From Dolomedes plantarius (lineage: Eukaryota; Arthropoda; Arachnida; Araneae; Dolomedidae): DNA of 64,000 nucleotides. Shown here one piece after another: positions 43,328 through 54,349 of this stretch. The DNA lies in NCBI GenBank assembly GCA_907164885.2, contig OU015499.1, forward strand, positions 145,369,654 through 145,433,653, in the 5' to 3' direction. Under the pieces are notes generated by a model. It saw nothing but the letters and a program-made list of their open reading frames with translations, was not told where the DNA came from and searched no databases. A program made the position numbers and the translations under genes. Every line of letters begins with the position of its first letter. Position 1 is the first letter of the stretch.

Positions 43328-43880
43328 GGGTGAGCCAAAAGTTCGTAAAAACTTTAAAAATTCATAAGAAAGGAAGCAATTATGATAAAGAAGTGCGGTT
43401 TGTAAGAAAGGGCTCACAAGGAAGTCGGATTTTTTTTAGCAGCAGCAACAACAACAACAAAAAAAAGTCACGGGTAGACGACCCGAAACAAAATGAACAG
43501 GACAACAGTACGTTCCATTAATTTATTCTTGCTATAACAATTGTTCCACTTGACCTCCAGAACATTGTACGACATAACTGAGGTGAATATTAACAGCTTG
43601 ACCAACAACGCTCGATCGTGTAATGATAACATTCTGAAAGCGAACGAGAAATCCTGGTGCATCACGGTCTTTTATGGAAGATTGATTTGCATAATTCTGC
43701 TGAATCTCTAGCATGTAAGCGCCATCTACCGGTGACTTAACTGATTTTTTTGTCGCTGCTGCTAAAAAAAAAAATATCCGACTTCCTATCGAGCATTTTC
43801 TTGCAAACCGCAATTCTTATCAGAATTTCTTCCCTTTTTTTTATGAATTTTTAAAGTTTTTACGAAATTTTGGCTCACCC
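43328..43880 (-). mobile_element. Mariner-type deletion derivative with ~140-bp inverted ends
   Basis: The left end GGGTGAGCCAAAAGTTCGTA and the right-end complement GGGTGAGCCAAAATTTCGTA continue as inverted repeats through AAAAACTTTAAAAATTCATA to a (CAA)n/(GCT)n segment. TA flanks lie at 43326-43327 and 43881-43882. Between them a minus-strand tail reads VNIHLSYVVQCSGGQVEQLL, the C-terminus of a mariner-like transposase. The middle of the gene is gone. Confidence 0.75.
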
Positions 43881-43886
43881 TATATA

Positions 43887-45171
43887 CAGAGGCTGTTCAC
43901 ACATTTTTTAGACGATGTATATTGTATTCACAAAACTAAATTACATAAAATTCTGTGTTTTAAATGTTCTATTTGACATCCCTTATTCTGAACTATCTTT
44001 CGACACCGCAATTTCCAGGATAATAATGCCTTTTGAAGGTCAGAAGAGGTATTCTATCCCATTCCTCTGAACAGCTTTCCAGAGTCCTGTAAGGGTTTTG
44101 GGACGACGTTTGGATAATGCAGATTTTAAAAGTCCGAAAGCACAAAATCCATGTGATACATCGGGAGATTTAGTAGGGATATCAGTGAAGGGTATGGCCT
44201 TGATACCAGTTTTTTGTTCCATTTCTTTTAGGAAATTTACAGTGGATTTTGATGCGTGACTGCTAGCTTTGTTCTGATGGAGTCTCATAGATTGATGGCA
44301 CTGTAGGTAAAGCGATGGTATTTCATTCAGAAAATTGGCGATAAAATATGTTCCTGATAGTATTTGGAGTTAATCTTGACATTTTTTTCCACTCTCTTTA
44401 TTTTTAACTTGCCATTATAAGAAAAACCAGCAACAATAATGAATGCCTTAGAAAAACTTTCTTTCGATTCTTTGAACCATGTACTTAAATTTTTTTCTCC
44501 CTTTTATGATATAAATGGCTCTTTTTTGTTGCAATCATTTAAATACACCCATGATTCATCTATTGTTACAATTGTTTTCATTTTTCTTTGGATAAGTGTT
44601 TCTCATATAGAATTCTGCAGCGTGTCCTGCGTTCAGTGATATGATTTGGAAGACGATGCACATTGCGTTTTTTCGCTTTCTTAAGATTTAAATCACAGTT
44701 TATCATTTTGTTTACAGTGGACACCGAGCATTTTGATGATTTTGCAACTGTCCTTGACTAGGGGATTTTCTTTTAACACTTAAACAACGTACCTTTGCAA
44801 TAGTCGAAGATGTCCGTTTTTTCCTTGGATACTTGTTTGGAATTTTTGTCCCACTGAGGCTCCAATTTGACGTTTTTTTTCCTTTCTTGTTGACGATATT
44901 ACCTATCGACGCTTAGATATCACATAACCATGACTCTCACATCGTTTTTGGATAACGGAGTATGCATATTTCTCTTCGGAAAGAGCATAAATGTAGCCTT
45001 CGAACCACTGCTTTGTTAAAAACGCCATTTTGACTAAAACAAAAACTTTCAAGCCGCAGACGATAATTTTGACTTTTAAAAACATAGTACAATTGCAATT
45101 ATTTCTTTTGCAGCAAACGATTTTTTATTACCGCCTACCAAATCGACTAAAAAATGTGCGAACAGCCTCTG
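43887..45171 (-). mobile_element. Mariner/Tc1-type transposon (1.28 kb), defective
   Basis: The ends CAGAGGCTGTTCACACATTT and complement CAGAGGCTGTTCGCACATTT are flanked by TA at 43885-43886 and 45172-45173. Only four bases separate its left TA from the right TA of the preceding element. Full-length layout, with a transposase relic on the minus strand. Confidence 0.88.
44040..45034 (-). pseudogene. Mariner/Tc1-type transposase, inactivated
   Basis: The minus strand reads from MAFLTKQWFEGYIYALSEEK through SVIQKRCESHGYVISKRR, the N-terminal HTH, then a stop. Later blocks include TIDESWVYL (first catalytic Asp) and MRLHQNKASSHASKSTVNFL, where the usual catalytic Asp position holds Asn. KAIPFTDIPTKSPDVS and SALSKRRPKTLTGLWKAVQ follow. 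Several stops and frameshifts are present. The Asp-to-Asn change would abolish catalysis even without the stops. Confidence 0.82.
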
Positions 45172-45478
45172 TATATCCGTTTACCATGAAAGAATGATAG
45201 CACCAGCAGGATAGGTTTTGTTTGGTTAGCTATGACTCATTCATAAAAAATTCGGAAGTACGACACATGCCAGGCATACAGAACAATACGCAAAAATGCA
45301 AACAAAGTGCTACTGGCGTCTGTGGGACGCCGCGCGACCAGTGCGTGGTTTAGTACATCATCTCACGTTTTATCAAATAAAAATCTTGGCATTTTTTTTT
45401 GCGTTTTTATTAACTCGCTTTCTTGTTGTGTGTTTGTCCAGTCCAAATCTTGCAATCGATTTTTAACTAACTTCCCGA

Positions 45479-45808
45479 CTAGCTAGACATTTGAAACTTT
45501 AGAATAGCTCCGAACACGATGACAATGCATTATTTTAATACTTTTAGCCTCTTTAAGCCAATTAAATTAATTTCCAGTATTTTTGTTTTGTAGACTGGTG
45601 CAGCCCTCTATCGGCCGGGACGGGAACGAAAAGTTAAACGCGAGTTAACTTCCAATTGACTTCATTTTCTTTCAAACTTGATGGAATAATACATCAAAAA
45701 ATTTTTAAAAAAGTATTTATTAATACATAGAATTGTCAAGTTTATATGATTCAACAGAAATTTAAAAACATGGTATATAAAAGTTCTGTTATCTTGTAAT
45801 TATTATTT
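45479..45808 (+). repeat. Dispersed ~330-bp repeat, copy 3
   Basis: Complete copy in plus orientation beginning CTAGCTAGACATTTGAAACT and ending near TTATCTTGTAATTATT. See 33470-33799. The preceding stretch 45174-45478 and the following 45809-46032 show nothing recognisable. Confidence 0.75.
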
Positions 45809-46032
45809 GATGAAAGAAAAACTGTATTTTAAAACTAGTGTATTATATATGTTAGTTGAGTCAAGAAGGTCCACTGAGGAACAAGCTGCGCTAAACCATA
45901 GGGTATACGGGTAAAACAACACGAATAAAGTTATATTAAAAACCACGTTCGAAGCAATTCATAAAATCCACTAAAAGGTATAAAAAACCAAAAATGATCA
46001 CTCTAAAAGTGAGGAATATGCATAAAGTAAGT

Positions 46033-46799
46033 CAGAGCTCCGGAACCTTTTAACTTCCACGGCACACCACAAGAAAAAGCTTGCAAATATATAAATTACA
46101 ATAAATACGTATATGTTTTTATTAGATCAGAAAACAACAAAAAGCTCTATGTATCAAGATAACTTATAATCATTTAAGTTTTATATAATCATTATGAACT
46201 GTACACCAACACAGAACAAAAATATAAAATATAGTTTACAAGTAAAAAAATTTCTCTTTAAATTTTTATATTAAAATTTGTTTTTTTGATCTTTACTTAA
46301 GCCTAATAAATCAAAGTTAATTTAAACATAACTAATTATTAATGAGATATTTGAGATTGTTTTGATAAATGTGCGTTTTATATTTGCATTTTTTTATATT
46401 TGGGCTCTATAATAGAAAGAGCTACAGTTCATGGTCAAGGCCCTTTAAATATGATCGTTTGTTCATTTTCAATTAGAACCAGTGTCGAAAAACTTTGTTC
46501 GCATAAGTATGTCGTAGAAATTGGGAGCAAAATTGCAATGGCCTTGTCAGAAATTTGTTGATATTCTTTCTTAACTGAAATCCAGAAATATGACGCTCGC
46601 GCATACATAAAATGTATGGCTAACAACATGTTTTTTGCTTTGTGTATAATTTCGACCCAGAAAAATTACATATTAACAAAAGTTAGAGGAATATATTACT
46701 CAGAAAAATTTCTATTTAATGCGGTGGTTAATTTTTTTTACTATCATAATCGATGAAATCACCGCGGCACAGTCAAAATCACCTCGCGGCACCACTCTG
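46033..46799 (-). pseudogene. hAT deletion derivative (ZBED5/SCAND3-like transposase C-terminus)
   Basis: Ends CAGAGCTCCGGAACCTTTTA and complement CAGAGTGGTGCCGCGAGGTG. On the minus strand at about 46590-46460 it reads FWISVKKEYQQISDKAIAIL and then LPISTTYLCEQSFSTL, the hAT C-terminal dimerisation region of the ZBED5/SCAND3-like group. I could not find a matching 8-bp target duplication. Confidence 0.72.
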
Positions 46800-47520
46800 C
46801 AATATTCTACCGTGCATAAAATAATCGACATAACCAAAACAGTAAAGTAAAAATTATAATAAAAGAATTATAATGTATACTTACTTATAGTTTATAGGAT
46901 CTCTTTAATAATATTGCATAGTTCAAAATATTTCCTTACTGTTCAGCTCATCTTGAAATTATAATATTAACCAAAAGTTATATATTTGAAATTGTAATCA
47001 TGCATTTTAATGTACATCATATTTACACTAGCAGGGACCCCAGCAGTCTATATTTTGAGTACTTCTATTTCTTTATAATGTTTGTTTTAATTAATTGCAG
47101 AAAATCTTAGAATTTTTTGTAGCATTTACTGTAGCTCATTTTACTCTTTTTAATAATTCATTGTGAAATTGTTCTTCATAACAGTGTCTTTGTGGGTCGA
47201 TTTGCATATTAGCAAATTTTCTTAAGGTTTCCCTTGACATAGAGGACCTGAACGAGTAGATATTTTTGTTATGTAACCTAAAATCGTCTGACACTCTGCA
47301 TTACTGTGAGGGTTTGTTAAAACCAGCGTTATTTATTTTTACGTTTCGGAATCGGCAATAATAGTGTGCATTCCGGAAACCTGGAAGATGCATTAAAAAT
47401 CGGCATTGCCGGGGTAAATCCGGAAAGTTGGCAGGTCTGAGTAAGTGATGAAACCTAAAAGCCAATAAAACTCGCGAGATACAAAATTTAAAAAAAGCTA
47501 AATCTCAGGGTAAAAACTAA
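46800..47520. other. AT-rich DNA, no gene seen
   Basis: No coding or RNA signal recognised. A GC-richer stretch at 47370-47440 (CGGCATTGCCGGGGTAAATC) is probably a transposon fragment. Confidence 0.4.
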
Positions 47521-47704
47521 GGCCTTGTTCACATAGGAGTCCGTTGCGTTGAGTTAAGGAAGAGATGACGTTGAGACGAATAACCAATCATATGCCTCCA
47601 AACGATTAGCAATGAAATTTTTAACGTCTATGATTGGTTTATTTTCGTCTCAACGTCATCTTTTCCTTAACGCAACGAAACGGACTCCCTATGTGAACAG
47701 GCCC
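47521..47704. mobile_element. Harbinger-like foldback MITE, family H1 copy 3
   Basis: TAA at 47518-47520 and 47705-47707. Ends GGCCTTGTTCACATAGGAGT and complement of GACTCCCTATGTGAACAGGC. The inner spacer is inverted relative to copy 2 (33255), as expected of a near-palindrome. Confidence 0.85.
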
Positions 47705-47746
47705 TAAGTCGTACGTAAAAAGTTTAAAACGTTCGGGATGGGGATA

Positions 47747-47766
47747 CTGCAATACCCCGACTTAAG
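47747..47766 (+). mobile_element. Small TIR fragment, partner near 50940-51008
   Basis: CTGCAATACCCCGACTTAAG resembles the complement of the right side at 50983-51006 (CAGTAATACCCCGAAGTTAC). The segment 50940-51008 is itself a small hairpin with arms TACCCCGACTTACGCG and CGCGTAACTTCGGGGTA. They may be ends of a pogo/Tigger-like MITE split by later insertions. Weak. Confidence 0.35.
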
Positions 47767-47788
47767 TGGTTTTTGATTTTACCCCTTT

Positions 47789-49311
47789 TTAAGATGACTG
47801 CCTACGTTGAAAGTGTCATTTTTTAAATTATTTTTGTCAATTTTTTTTTTTTTCAAGAATCGTGTAATTCAATCTTTTCTCTTTTCAAAACCGTTTTGAT
47901 TTTCGTTCTACATCAATTAGAAGCAGAGTTATAGCCATTTTAATAAACATCACTTGCTTCAAATTGAAGTGAGAAACAACTTGAAATGCGTTTATCTCAG
48001 AATTATGTTTTTAGCACAAATCACTACCGTTATCGTGATATCTCACATAATAATGCATATAATTTGATAAAAAATTTTAGGAAATGTTTTAGATGCTATT
48101 GTCAATGAAATGACGCACAATAATGATGTATAATAAAATTTTTGTTTGGGGCTGTTTTATAAGGAAGGGAATGACAAATCGGGGAAAATTTTCATAGTGG
48201 AACATAAATTGTCTGTATTATTTCTGCATTTTAAAATTTCTTTTAGATTGTGGGTCATTTTGCAGATAACTGTCATATGTATCATGTGCGAGAAGGAAAT
48301 TACACATAGTGGCATTAGAATTTTGTGCAGCGTGATAGGCGTTTTAGCTAAATTTTATTAAAAATTACTTCAAATGACCCAATGTATAAAAAAGTATGGT
48401 ATTTACAGGCAAGTTTTTATTTATTTTTATTTTTTAATTTTTCAATGTTATCTATATATATATAAAACAGTTCCGTAACTGACTCACTGACATACAACGC
48501 ACAGACCAAACCGCTAGACCTTAAGGGCTGAAATTTTGCATGGGGATTCTTCTTATGGTGTAGGGGTGCACTAAGAAAGATTTTTGAAAAGTTCTTAGAT
48601 TTTTTTAAAATTAAATTTTTAAGCTATTTTTGTAAGTTTTTTTGTTAAGTTTGCATTTAAAATAATAATTTGAGGGTTATAAAATTTATATCACGAGAAA
48701 GACCATAAAAATTCCTTTAAATGAAATATTTTTGAATCTTATCAACTATTTTCTGATTTTTTGGTGAATTTTTAAAGATTAATTTTTAGAATTTAATTTA
48801 TTAAATGCTGATCACGTGATTTCTTTTTCTGGTACTTCAAAATAAATTTATCGTCACGTGCATAACAACTAAATAGACAAAAAGAATATTTTTCCCTTGC
48901 TAATGCGGCAGGCGATTGGACATTATCCAAAAAAATATTAAAATACAGTAAAAGATATGTTCCTCAACTGTACTATATTTTTCAGTATTTTCTATTAGAT
49001 TTAATTTGAATATTCTCTTCTACATTATTTTGTCTATAAAAATATCCTTACGATTTTTTTTATAAATATATATATATATATATATTTACATCAATTGTGT
49101 ACATTGATCGTAGTATTTATTATACATATATATATATACATTTATATATTTTTTTTTGGCATTAATTGCATACAATTGACCGTTGTTGTTATTTGAATGT
49201 ACTCCGTAGCAAAGCGCAGGGTTTTTCAGCTAGTTTTACCATAAAAGACCAAAAATTCATTAAAAACGATTTAAAAAAAAACTGGCTCCGAACGTAGGCA
49301 GTCACCTTTAA
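47789..49311 (+). mobile_element. TTAA-flanked MITE, unit 1 (interrupted by a Helitron)
   Basis: Bounded by TTAAGATGACTGCCTACGTT and complement of AACGTAGGCAGTCACCTTTA. With the Helitron 48451-49233 removed the unit is about 740 bases and matches the inverted unit at 49458-50874. The frame at 48146 inside it is not kept open in unit 2 and is unsupported. The TIR start GGTGACTGCC is not the usual piggyBac end, although TTAA is the piggyBac target. Confidence 0.72.
48451..49233 (+). mobile_element. Non-autonomous Helitron, complete (783 bp)
   Basis: Starts TCTATATATATATAAAACAG after A and ends GTTTTTCAGCTAG before T. Carries CCGCTAGACCTTAAGGGCTG then GAAATTTTGCATGGGG near the 5' end and an AT-rich body. 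No helicase coding. Confidence 0.8.
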
Positions 49312-49457
49312 ATCTTGGAATGAAATTTCCCTAAAATGGCTGTTCTTACAAAGGGGGTATTGAAATTCCCGCTCTAAGAGGAAATTGGAAAAATGGGCCC
49401 CGCAAGCTAAGATTAATATTTAATACAATATTTTAATTTTGATACAATATTTTCCCT

Positions 49458-50874
49458 TTAAGGTGACAGCCTACGTTCGGAGCCAATTAAAAAAAAAAAA
49501 TCAATTTTTTAAGAATTTTTTTTTTATCTTTTATGGTAAAATAGCACTTAAAAATTAAAAAAGGAACAAAACTTACCTGTAAATACCATACTTTTTATAA
49601 ATTGGTCAATTTAAAGTAATTTTTAAGGAAATTAGCTAAAATGCCTATCACTCTGCACCAAAATTCTAATGCTACTATTTTAATTTCCTTCTCACTCATG
49701 ATATATAATGACAGTTATCTTAAAAATGACCTACAATCTAAGAGAAATTTTAAAATGCAAAAATAGTACAGACAATTTTATGTTCCAATATGAAAATTTT
49801 CCCCGATTCGGTCATTCCTTTCCTTATAAAAACAGCCCTAAACAAAAAAAACTACTTATTATACATTAATTATTGTACGTCATTTCATTTACAATAGCAT
49901 CTAAAACATTTCCTGAAAATTTTTATCAAATTATATGCATTACTAGCTGAAAACCCGCGCTTCGCTACGGAGTACATTGAAATTAAATACAACGGTCAAT
50001 GTATGCAATTAATTCAAAAAAACTAAATATATATATATTTATAATAAATACGACGATCAATGTATACAATTGATGTAAAAACAACATATTCATAAATAAT
50101 CGTAAGGGATATTTTTTATAGACAAAATAAAGTCCAATCGTCTGCCGCATTAGCAAGAAAAAAATATTTTTTTGTCTATTTTTTTTTGCACGTGACGATA
50201 AATTTATTTAAAGTACCAGAAAAAGAAATCACGTGATCAGCATTTAATAAATTAAATTTAAAAATTAATCTTTAAAATTCACTAAAAATCAGGAAATGGA
50301 GGTAAAATTCGAAAAAATTTCATTTTGAAGGAATTTTTATGATCTTTCCTCGTGATATAACTTTTATAACCCTCAATGTATATTTTAAATGCAAAAGTAA
50401 AAAAAGTTTAAAAAACAGCTTAAAAATTTAATTTAAAAAAACTCTAAGAAGAATTTTTGAAAAATCTTTCTTAGTGCACCCCTACACTATTAGAAGAATC
50501 GCCATGCAAAATTTCAGCCCTTTAGGTCCAGCGGTTTGGTCTGTGCGTTGTATGTCAGTCAGTCAGTGAATGAATGAATGAATGAATGAATGAATGAGTC
50601 AGTACGGAACTGTTTTATATATATAGATTATGTGAGATACTCATGATAACGGTAAGCATAATTGTGAGAAAAACGCATTTAAAGGTGTTTGTAACTTCAA
50701 TTTCGTAGCAGACGATGCTTTTTAAAATGGCTATAACTATGCTTCTAATTGATGTAGAATGAAAATCAAAACAGTTTTGAGAAGAGAAAAGATTGCCTTA
50801 CACGATTCCTGCAAAAAAGAAAATTGACCCAAATAGTCAAAAAATGACATTTTCAATGTAGGCAGTCACCTTAA
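49458..50874 (-). mobile_element. TTAA-flanked MITE, unit 2 (interrupted by a Helitron)
   Basis: Inverted relative to unit 1, bounded by TTAAGGTGACAGCCTACGTT and complement of AATGTAGGCAGTCACCTTAA. Without the Helitron 49943-50627 it is about 730 bases. Its Helitron sits at a different place from that in unit 1. A 146-base unrelated spacer (49312-49457) separates the two units. Confidence 0.72.
49943..50627 (-). mobile_element. Non-autonomous Helitron, complete, minus strand (685 bp)
   Basis: Plus-strand borders are A|CTAGCTGAAAACCCGCGCTT on the left and ATATATATAGA|T on the right, so on the minus strand it starts TC and ends CTAG between A and T. The (AATG)n run at 50570-50597 is an expanded version of the short GACTCACTGACA stretch of 48451-49233. 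Confidence 0.8.
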
Positions 50875-51143
50875 GCTGGTGTTTTTGTGAGCTCTCGGTC
50901 GCCATTAGACGAAACTTTACATGTATTTATATGCAAAGTTGTACCCCGACTTACGCGATATTTCGTCGGTCCACACCTACCGCGTAACTTCGGGGTATTA
51001 CTGTACTCCCAACAAATTTTTTTAAAAAATATCTGTATATCGGAAGAAATTGTATGCAGTTTTTGATAAATTATGCAAGTATTATTTTGAATAAATATTA
51101 GGATTTTTTTTTCTTCTGCAGAGATAAACCGTAAACCAGATAA

Positions 51144-51297
51144 GGGCCTGTTCACATAGAATCCGTCAGTGTCTTCGTATGACATATTTTAAGCCAATCA
51201 CAGACCTTTACCATTTCGTGGCAAATCGTTTGGAGGTTTGTACTTGGTTAAATATATTTCAATACGAGTAACGCTAACACTTACGGATTCTATGTAT
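51144..51297. mobile_element. Harbinger-like foldback MITE, family H1 copy 4 (decayed)
   Basis: The left end TAAGGGCCTGTTCACATAGA is kept. The right end only reaches GGATTCTATGTAT, without the TAA duplication. The core GCAAATCGTTTGGAGG is shared with the family. Confidence 0.65.
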
Positions 51298-51959
51298 TTT
51301 CTATGTGTTACGAAATTAAAATGTTGTTTCCTAAACCTAAGATTTACTACTTTCCAGTAATTCCTCAACCCCCTCCCCAGGTACCAGGTTCTGCAATCCT
51401 TCGTTGACGCATACTTGAAAATGGCAAATGAAACGGGTGACCTCAGGTATAAAACTCTGATTTTTCTAACTGGCTTCCCCAGACAACGTCCAACGAACAA
51501 GGCAAATGATTATTCTCGTCCACTGGTTTGTTAAAAATATGGCATAAATTGTAGTTAAAAATAACTGAGTACAAATGACACGATTTTTTTTTCTGAGACA
51601 GATGATCAGCGATTCAAGGTTCACAGAAAATAAAGAAAAAGGGAATGAAAATCATCTTAAAATGGCTCTGGAGTTAGAATGCGAGAAACGTCTACCAAAC
51701 GGCATATTCAAGCACGCTTGTATGTTTGCCACTCTGTGACATTAGCGATGCCTACGAGACGACAAAATGCTGCCTCAGTTTAGAGAAAGCATTCTTGATG
51801 ATGAAAATGGAAACTCGACTTCAAAAACATCGAACTCTCCACAAAAGAGCACTTCTATTTTTTAAGGATCAGTCTGCAGAGCCTTAATCTTGGAACTCAA
51901 TGATACACAAAGGCTAAAACATGAAACTGATGAAAGAAAAATGGTATGGCCATAAAATC
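51298..51959. other. No gene recognised
   Basis: Region 3' of the minus-strand zinc-finger gene. It may hold its 3' UTR, but no polyadenylation signal stands out enough to call. Confidence 0.35.
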
Positions 51960-52934
51960 TTATATACAATTGTGGATGCTTAAAACCTCTTTGGCTATCA
52001 CACATCCTCTTCCTTTTTTTATAACCAACTTATCTCTGTCGTGGGTAAGGCGGTGTCTACTTAAGCTCCTCGCAGACGAAAGACCTTTATCACACACACT
52101 GCCACACGAAAGGGGTATCCCGGTGTGGATGAGACTGTGCGTCTGCAGACTGCTCGACCGGGTGAAGCCCCTCTCGCACACTCCGCAGACGAACGGTTTC
52201 TCGTCGTTGTGAATGCTGACGTGTCTCTTCAGATTGGACGAGTTCCGGAACCTCTTACCGCACACGCTGCACACGAAAGGCTTTTCCCCGGTGTGGGTGC
52301 GCATGTGCGACTTGTAGTGGTCGTGGTGGGCGAACGCGCTGCCGCACACGCTGCACACGAAGGGCTTCTCCCCGGTGTGTGGTGCGGCTGTGCCTCCTGA
52401 AGTTGCTCGAGCTGCGGAACCCTTTGTTGCACTCCTGGCAGACGAAAGGCTTCTCCTCGGTGTGGACCCGGACGTGCGTCTTCAGGCTGCTCGACCGGGA
52501 GAACCCTTTCCCGCAGACGCTGCAGGTGTAGGGCTTCTCCCCGGTGTGGGTGCGGACGTGCCTCTTCAGGTTGTGCCGCTCCGAGAACCCTTTCTCACAC
52601 ACGCTGCAGACGAAAGGTTCTCTCCCGTGTGGGTGTTGAGGTGCGTCTTCAGGGTGTCCTGCTTGGAGAACCCTTTGTAGCACACGCTGCACACGTAGGG
52701 TCTCTCGCCGGTGTGGGTGCGGATGTGTTCCCTCAGGTTGTTCAGCCAGGAAAACCCTTTGTTGCATGCGTTGCAGACGTAAGGCTTCCCTTTGGTGTCG
52801 GCGGGAACGTGCGCATGATTTGGGGAGGAACCTTCCTCGAGAGGTTTGTCTTCAGTAGACGCGGGAGGATGGGCTTCCGAACTGCTATCGTCATCTTTTA
52901 GAGACATGGTAAGCAGTTTCTGTATATTCTGCAT
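51960..52934 (-). CDS. GC-rich C2H2 zinc-finger gene with two compensating 1-bp frameshifts
   Basis: From ATG 52934 (or the in-frame ATG 52907, [15 protein letters not shown]) the minus strand encodes an acidic, Ser-rich N-terminus of about 50 residues and then C2H2 fingers. One base is missing in a TGEKPF linker near 52617-52622. Fingers 3 to 5 then lie in a second frame until one extra base near 52376-52383 returns to the original frame, which runs to the stop at 51960. About nine fingers are recognisable in total, and the last (CGSVCDKGL) has an extra residue between its Cys pair. Finger residues are intact in both frames. Base composition is much richer in G and C than the surroundings. 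This could be a recent pseudogene or assembly indels in a real gene. Probable nuclear DNA binder; target unknown. Confidence 0.75.
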
Positions 52935-54021
52935 ATGAAACTGCGCTATGCGAGGATGGCTTATTTTGATGAATTGTGCGCGTATGGTACATTCTGAGAC
53001 GAAGTTGCGAACTGTATTTTCTTGTTTCAGATAAACGCGGATTCAATTCAGCGGCAGCGTTTAATATACACAGCACAACGCAACCCTCATTTCATTTTTT
53101 TTTCCGGAGAGTAGCACTGCTTACTTCCCTTTCATCTTCGACATCAGACGTAATTTCGAAAATATTTCGAACGGTATCGAGTCAAAACAATGGATGTATC
53201 TTCAAGATATACATGGCTCTTGGGTGGATATCAAAACTTCGATAATGGCGCATGATATTAATAGTTTGTGCAAATAAATTTACGCTCACAGAACTTCCCT
53301 GCTAAAAAAGGTGTTATAACTCGAAATCTCGGATTGTTAAGCTTGAAAGAGAGAAATTTTTCAAGAGGCACATTTCACAAAGGCTGTAGGAAAATATCTG
53401 CAAAGGAAAAGAAAATCCTATGAGACATGCGTATTAAACAACCCGTTTGTGTACAAAACCGATACAATACAGAGGTTTTGTATATTTTTTGGGAAAAAAA
53501 ACTCTTCAGAGTTTTGGCGTTTCTGACGAATTATACCATCTTCTAGTTCAGTATTTAAAAGCGTCAGCTTAGTCAGGTTTAGAGGGAAAATCAACTTCGC
53601 TTACCCCCTCAAAATACTGAGACTAATACTGATTCTTCACGAAATGGGTTTTCAATGAAAACGAAGTAAAATCGGGGGGGGGGGGGTATTGAAAGAGATG
53701 ATTCCATTTTAATGTATACCCAATTTCTAAGAAGCAGCAACAGATTTCGAAAGAACGCGTCTTGTGCACATCGATGAAACTGGTCGACAGTAACCTGACA
53801 TTAAGTAAAAGTTGACAGTTTTCAAAAGGAAACCAAAATGGCGTTCCATTGCAGTTTGTAAGCAGGCAGCTCGTTGGGATTCTAACTGACCAACACAATT
53901 TTATTGCATAGCAAACACGACAGTAGACTTTTAAGCAAACCTGATATTCGTTCCAAAAGTACAAAACAAGAAGAAAGAATGGAGAACGATGGACCTCGAG
54001 GTACTGTCAGTTTCACCTGCC
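52935..54021. other. 5' flank of the zinc-finger gene, nothing else recognised
   Basis: Likely contains the promoter and any 5' UTR of the minus-strand zinc-finger gene. No TATA box or CpG-rich block is clear enough to call. A poly-G run lies at 53675-53688. The 113-codon minus frame at 53623-53964 has no recognisable motif. Confidence 0.35.
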
Positions 54022-54190
54022 TTTTGATTTGGTTTGGTTTGGAGCGCTACGGTCAATTTTTGCTACACGAGGGCTAATTAAACCGGGACCTACTGCTTAA
54101 AGCCGATTCCGAACGGCTACAAACGGGATTCGAACCCAAGGACATTGGTACCGAATGCCGGCGCGCTAGCCACTCAGCCACCTACCTTTC
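54022..54190 (-). mobile_element. tRNA-derived SINE
   Basis: On the minus strand GTAGGTGGCTGAGTGGCTAG holds an A box (TGGCTGAGTGG) and GGGTTCGAATCCCG is a perfect B box about 45 bases later. A unique body and an AAACCAAACCAAACC tail follow. Head, body and simple-repeat tail are the SINE layout. The A box resembles Leu/Ser tRNAs. Confidence 0.8.
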
Positions 54191-54349
54191 GAAGGAAAGT
54201 CTGTGTGAAATTCTGATGTCACGCTTCTTTTGTTCTACCTTCCCTTTGGTAATCACAAAAGTAGCCTTTCGTCCATCTCAGTAACCAAACTTATCCGAAA
54301 ATTCTAACAATAAAATCATTGGCAATCTAACGATAAAATCATTGGTCCG

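Noticed and set aside
50570..50600. Short direct repeats (AATG)n as a CRISPR-like array
   Set aside because: Simple microsatellite inside a Helitron in a eukaryotic genome; no spacers.
52125..52901. Plus-strand GC-rich open frames opposite the third zinc-finger gene
   Set aside because: Antisense shadows of repeated fingers in GC-rich DNA.
53623..53964. 113-codon minus frame upstream of the third zinc-finger gene
   Set aside because: No recognisable domain, crosses a poly-G run, and no splice signals link it to the gene.
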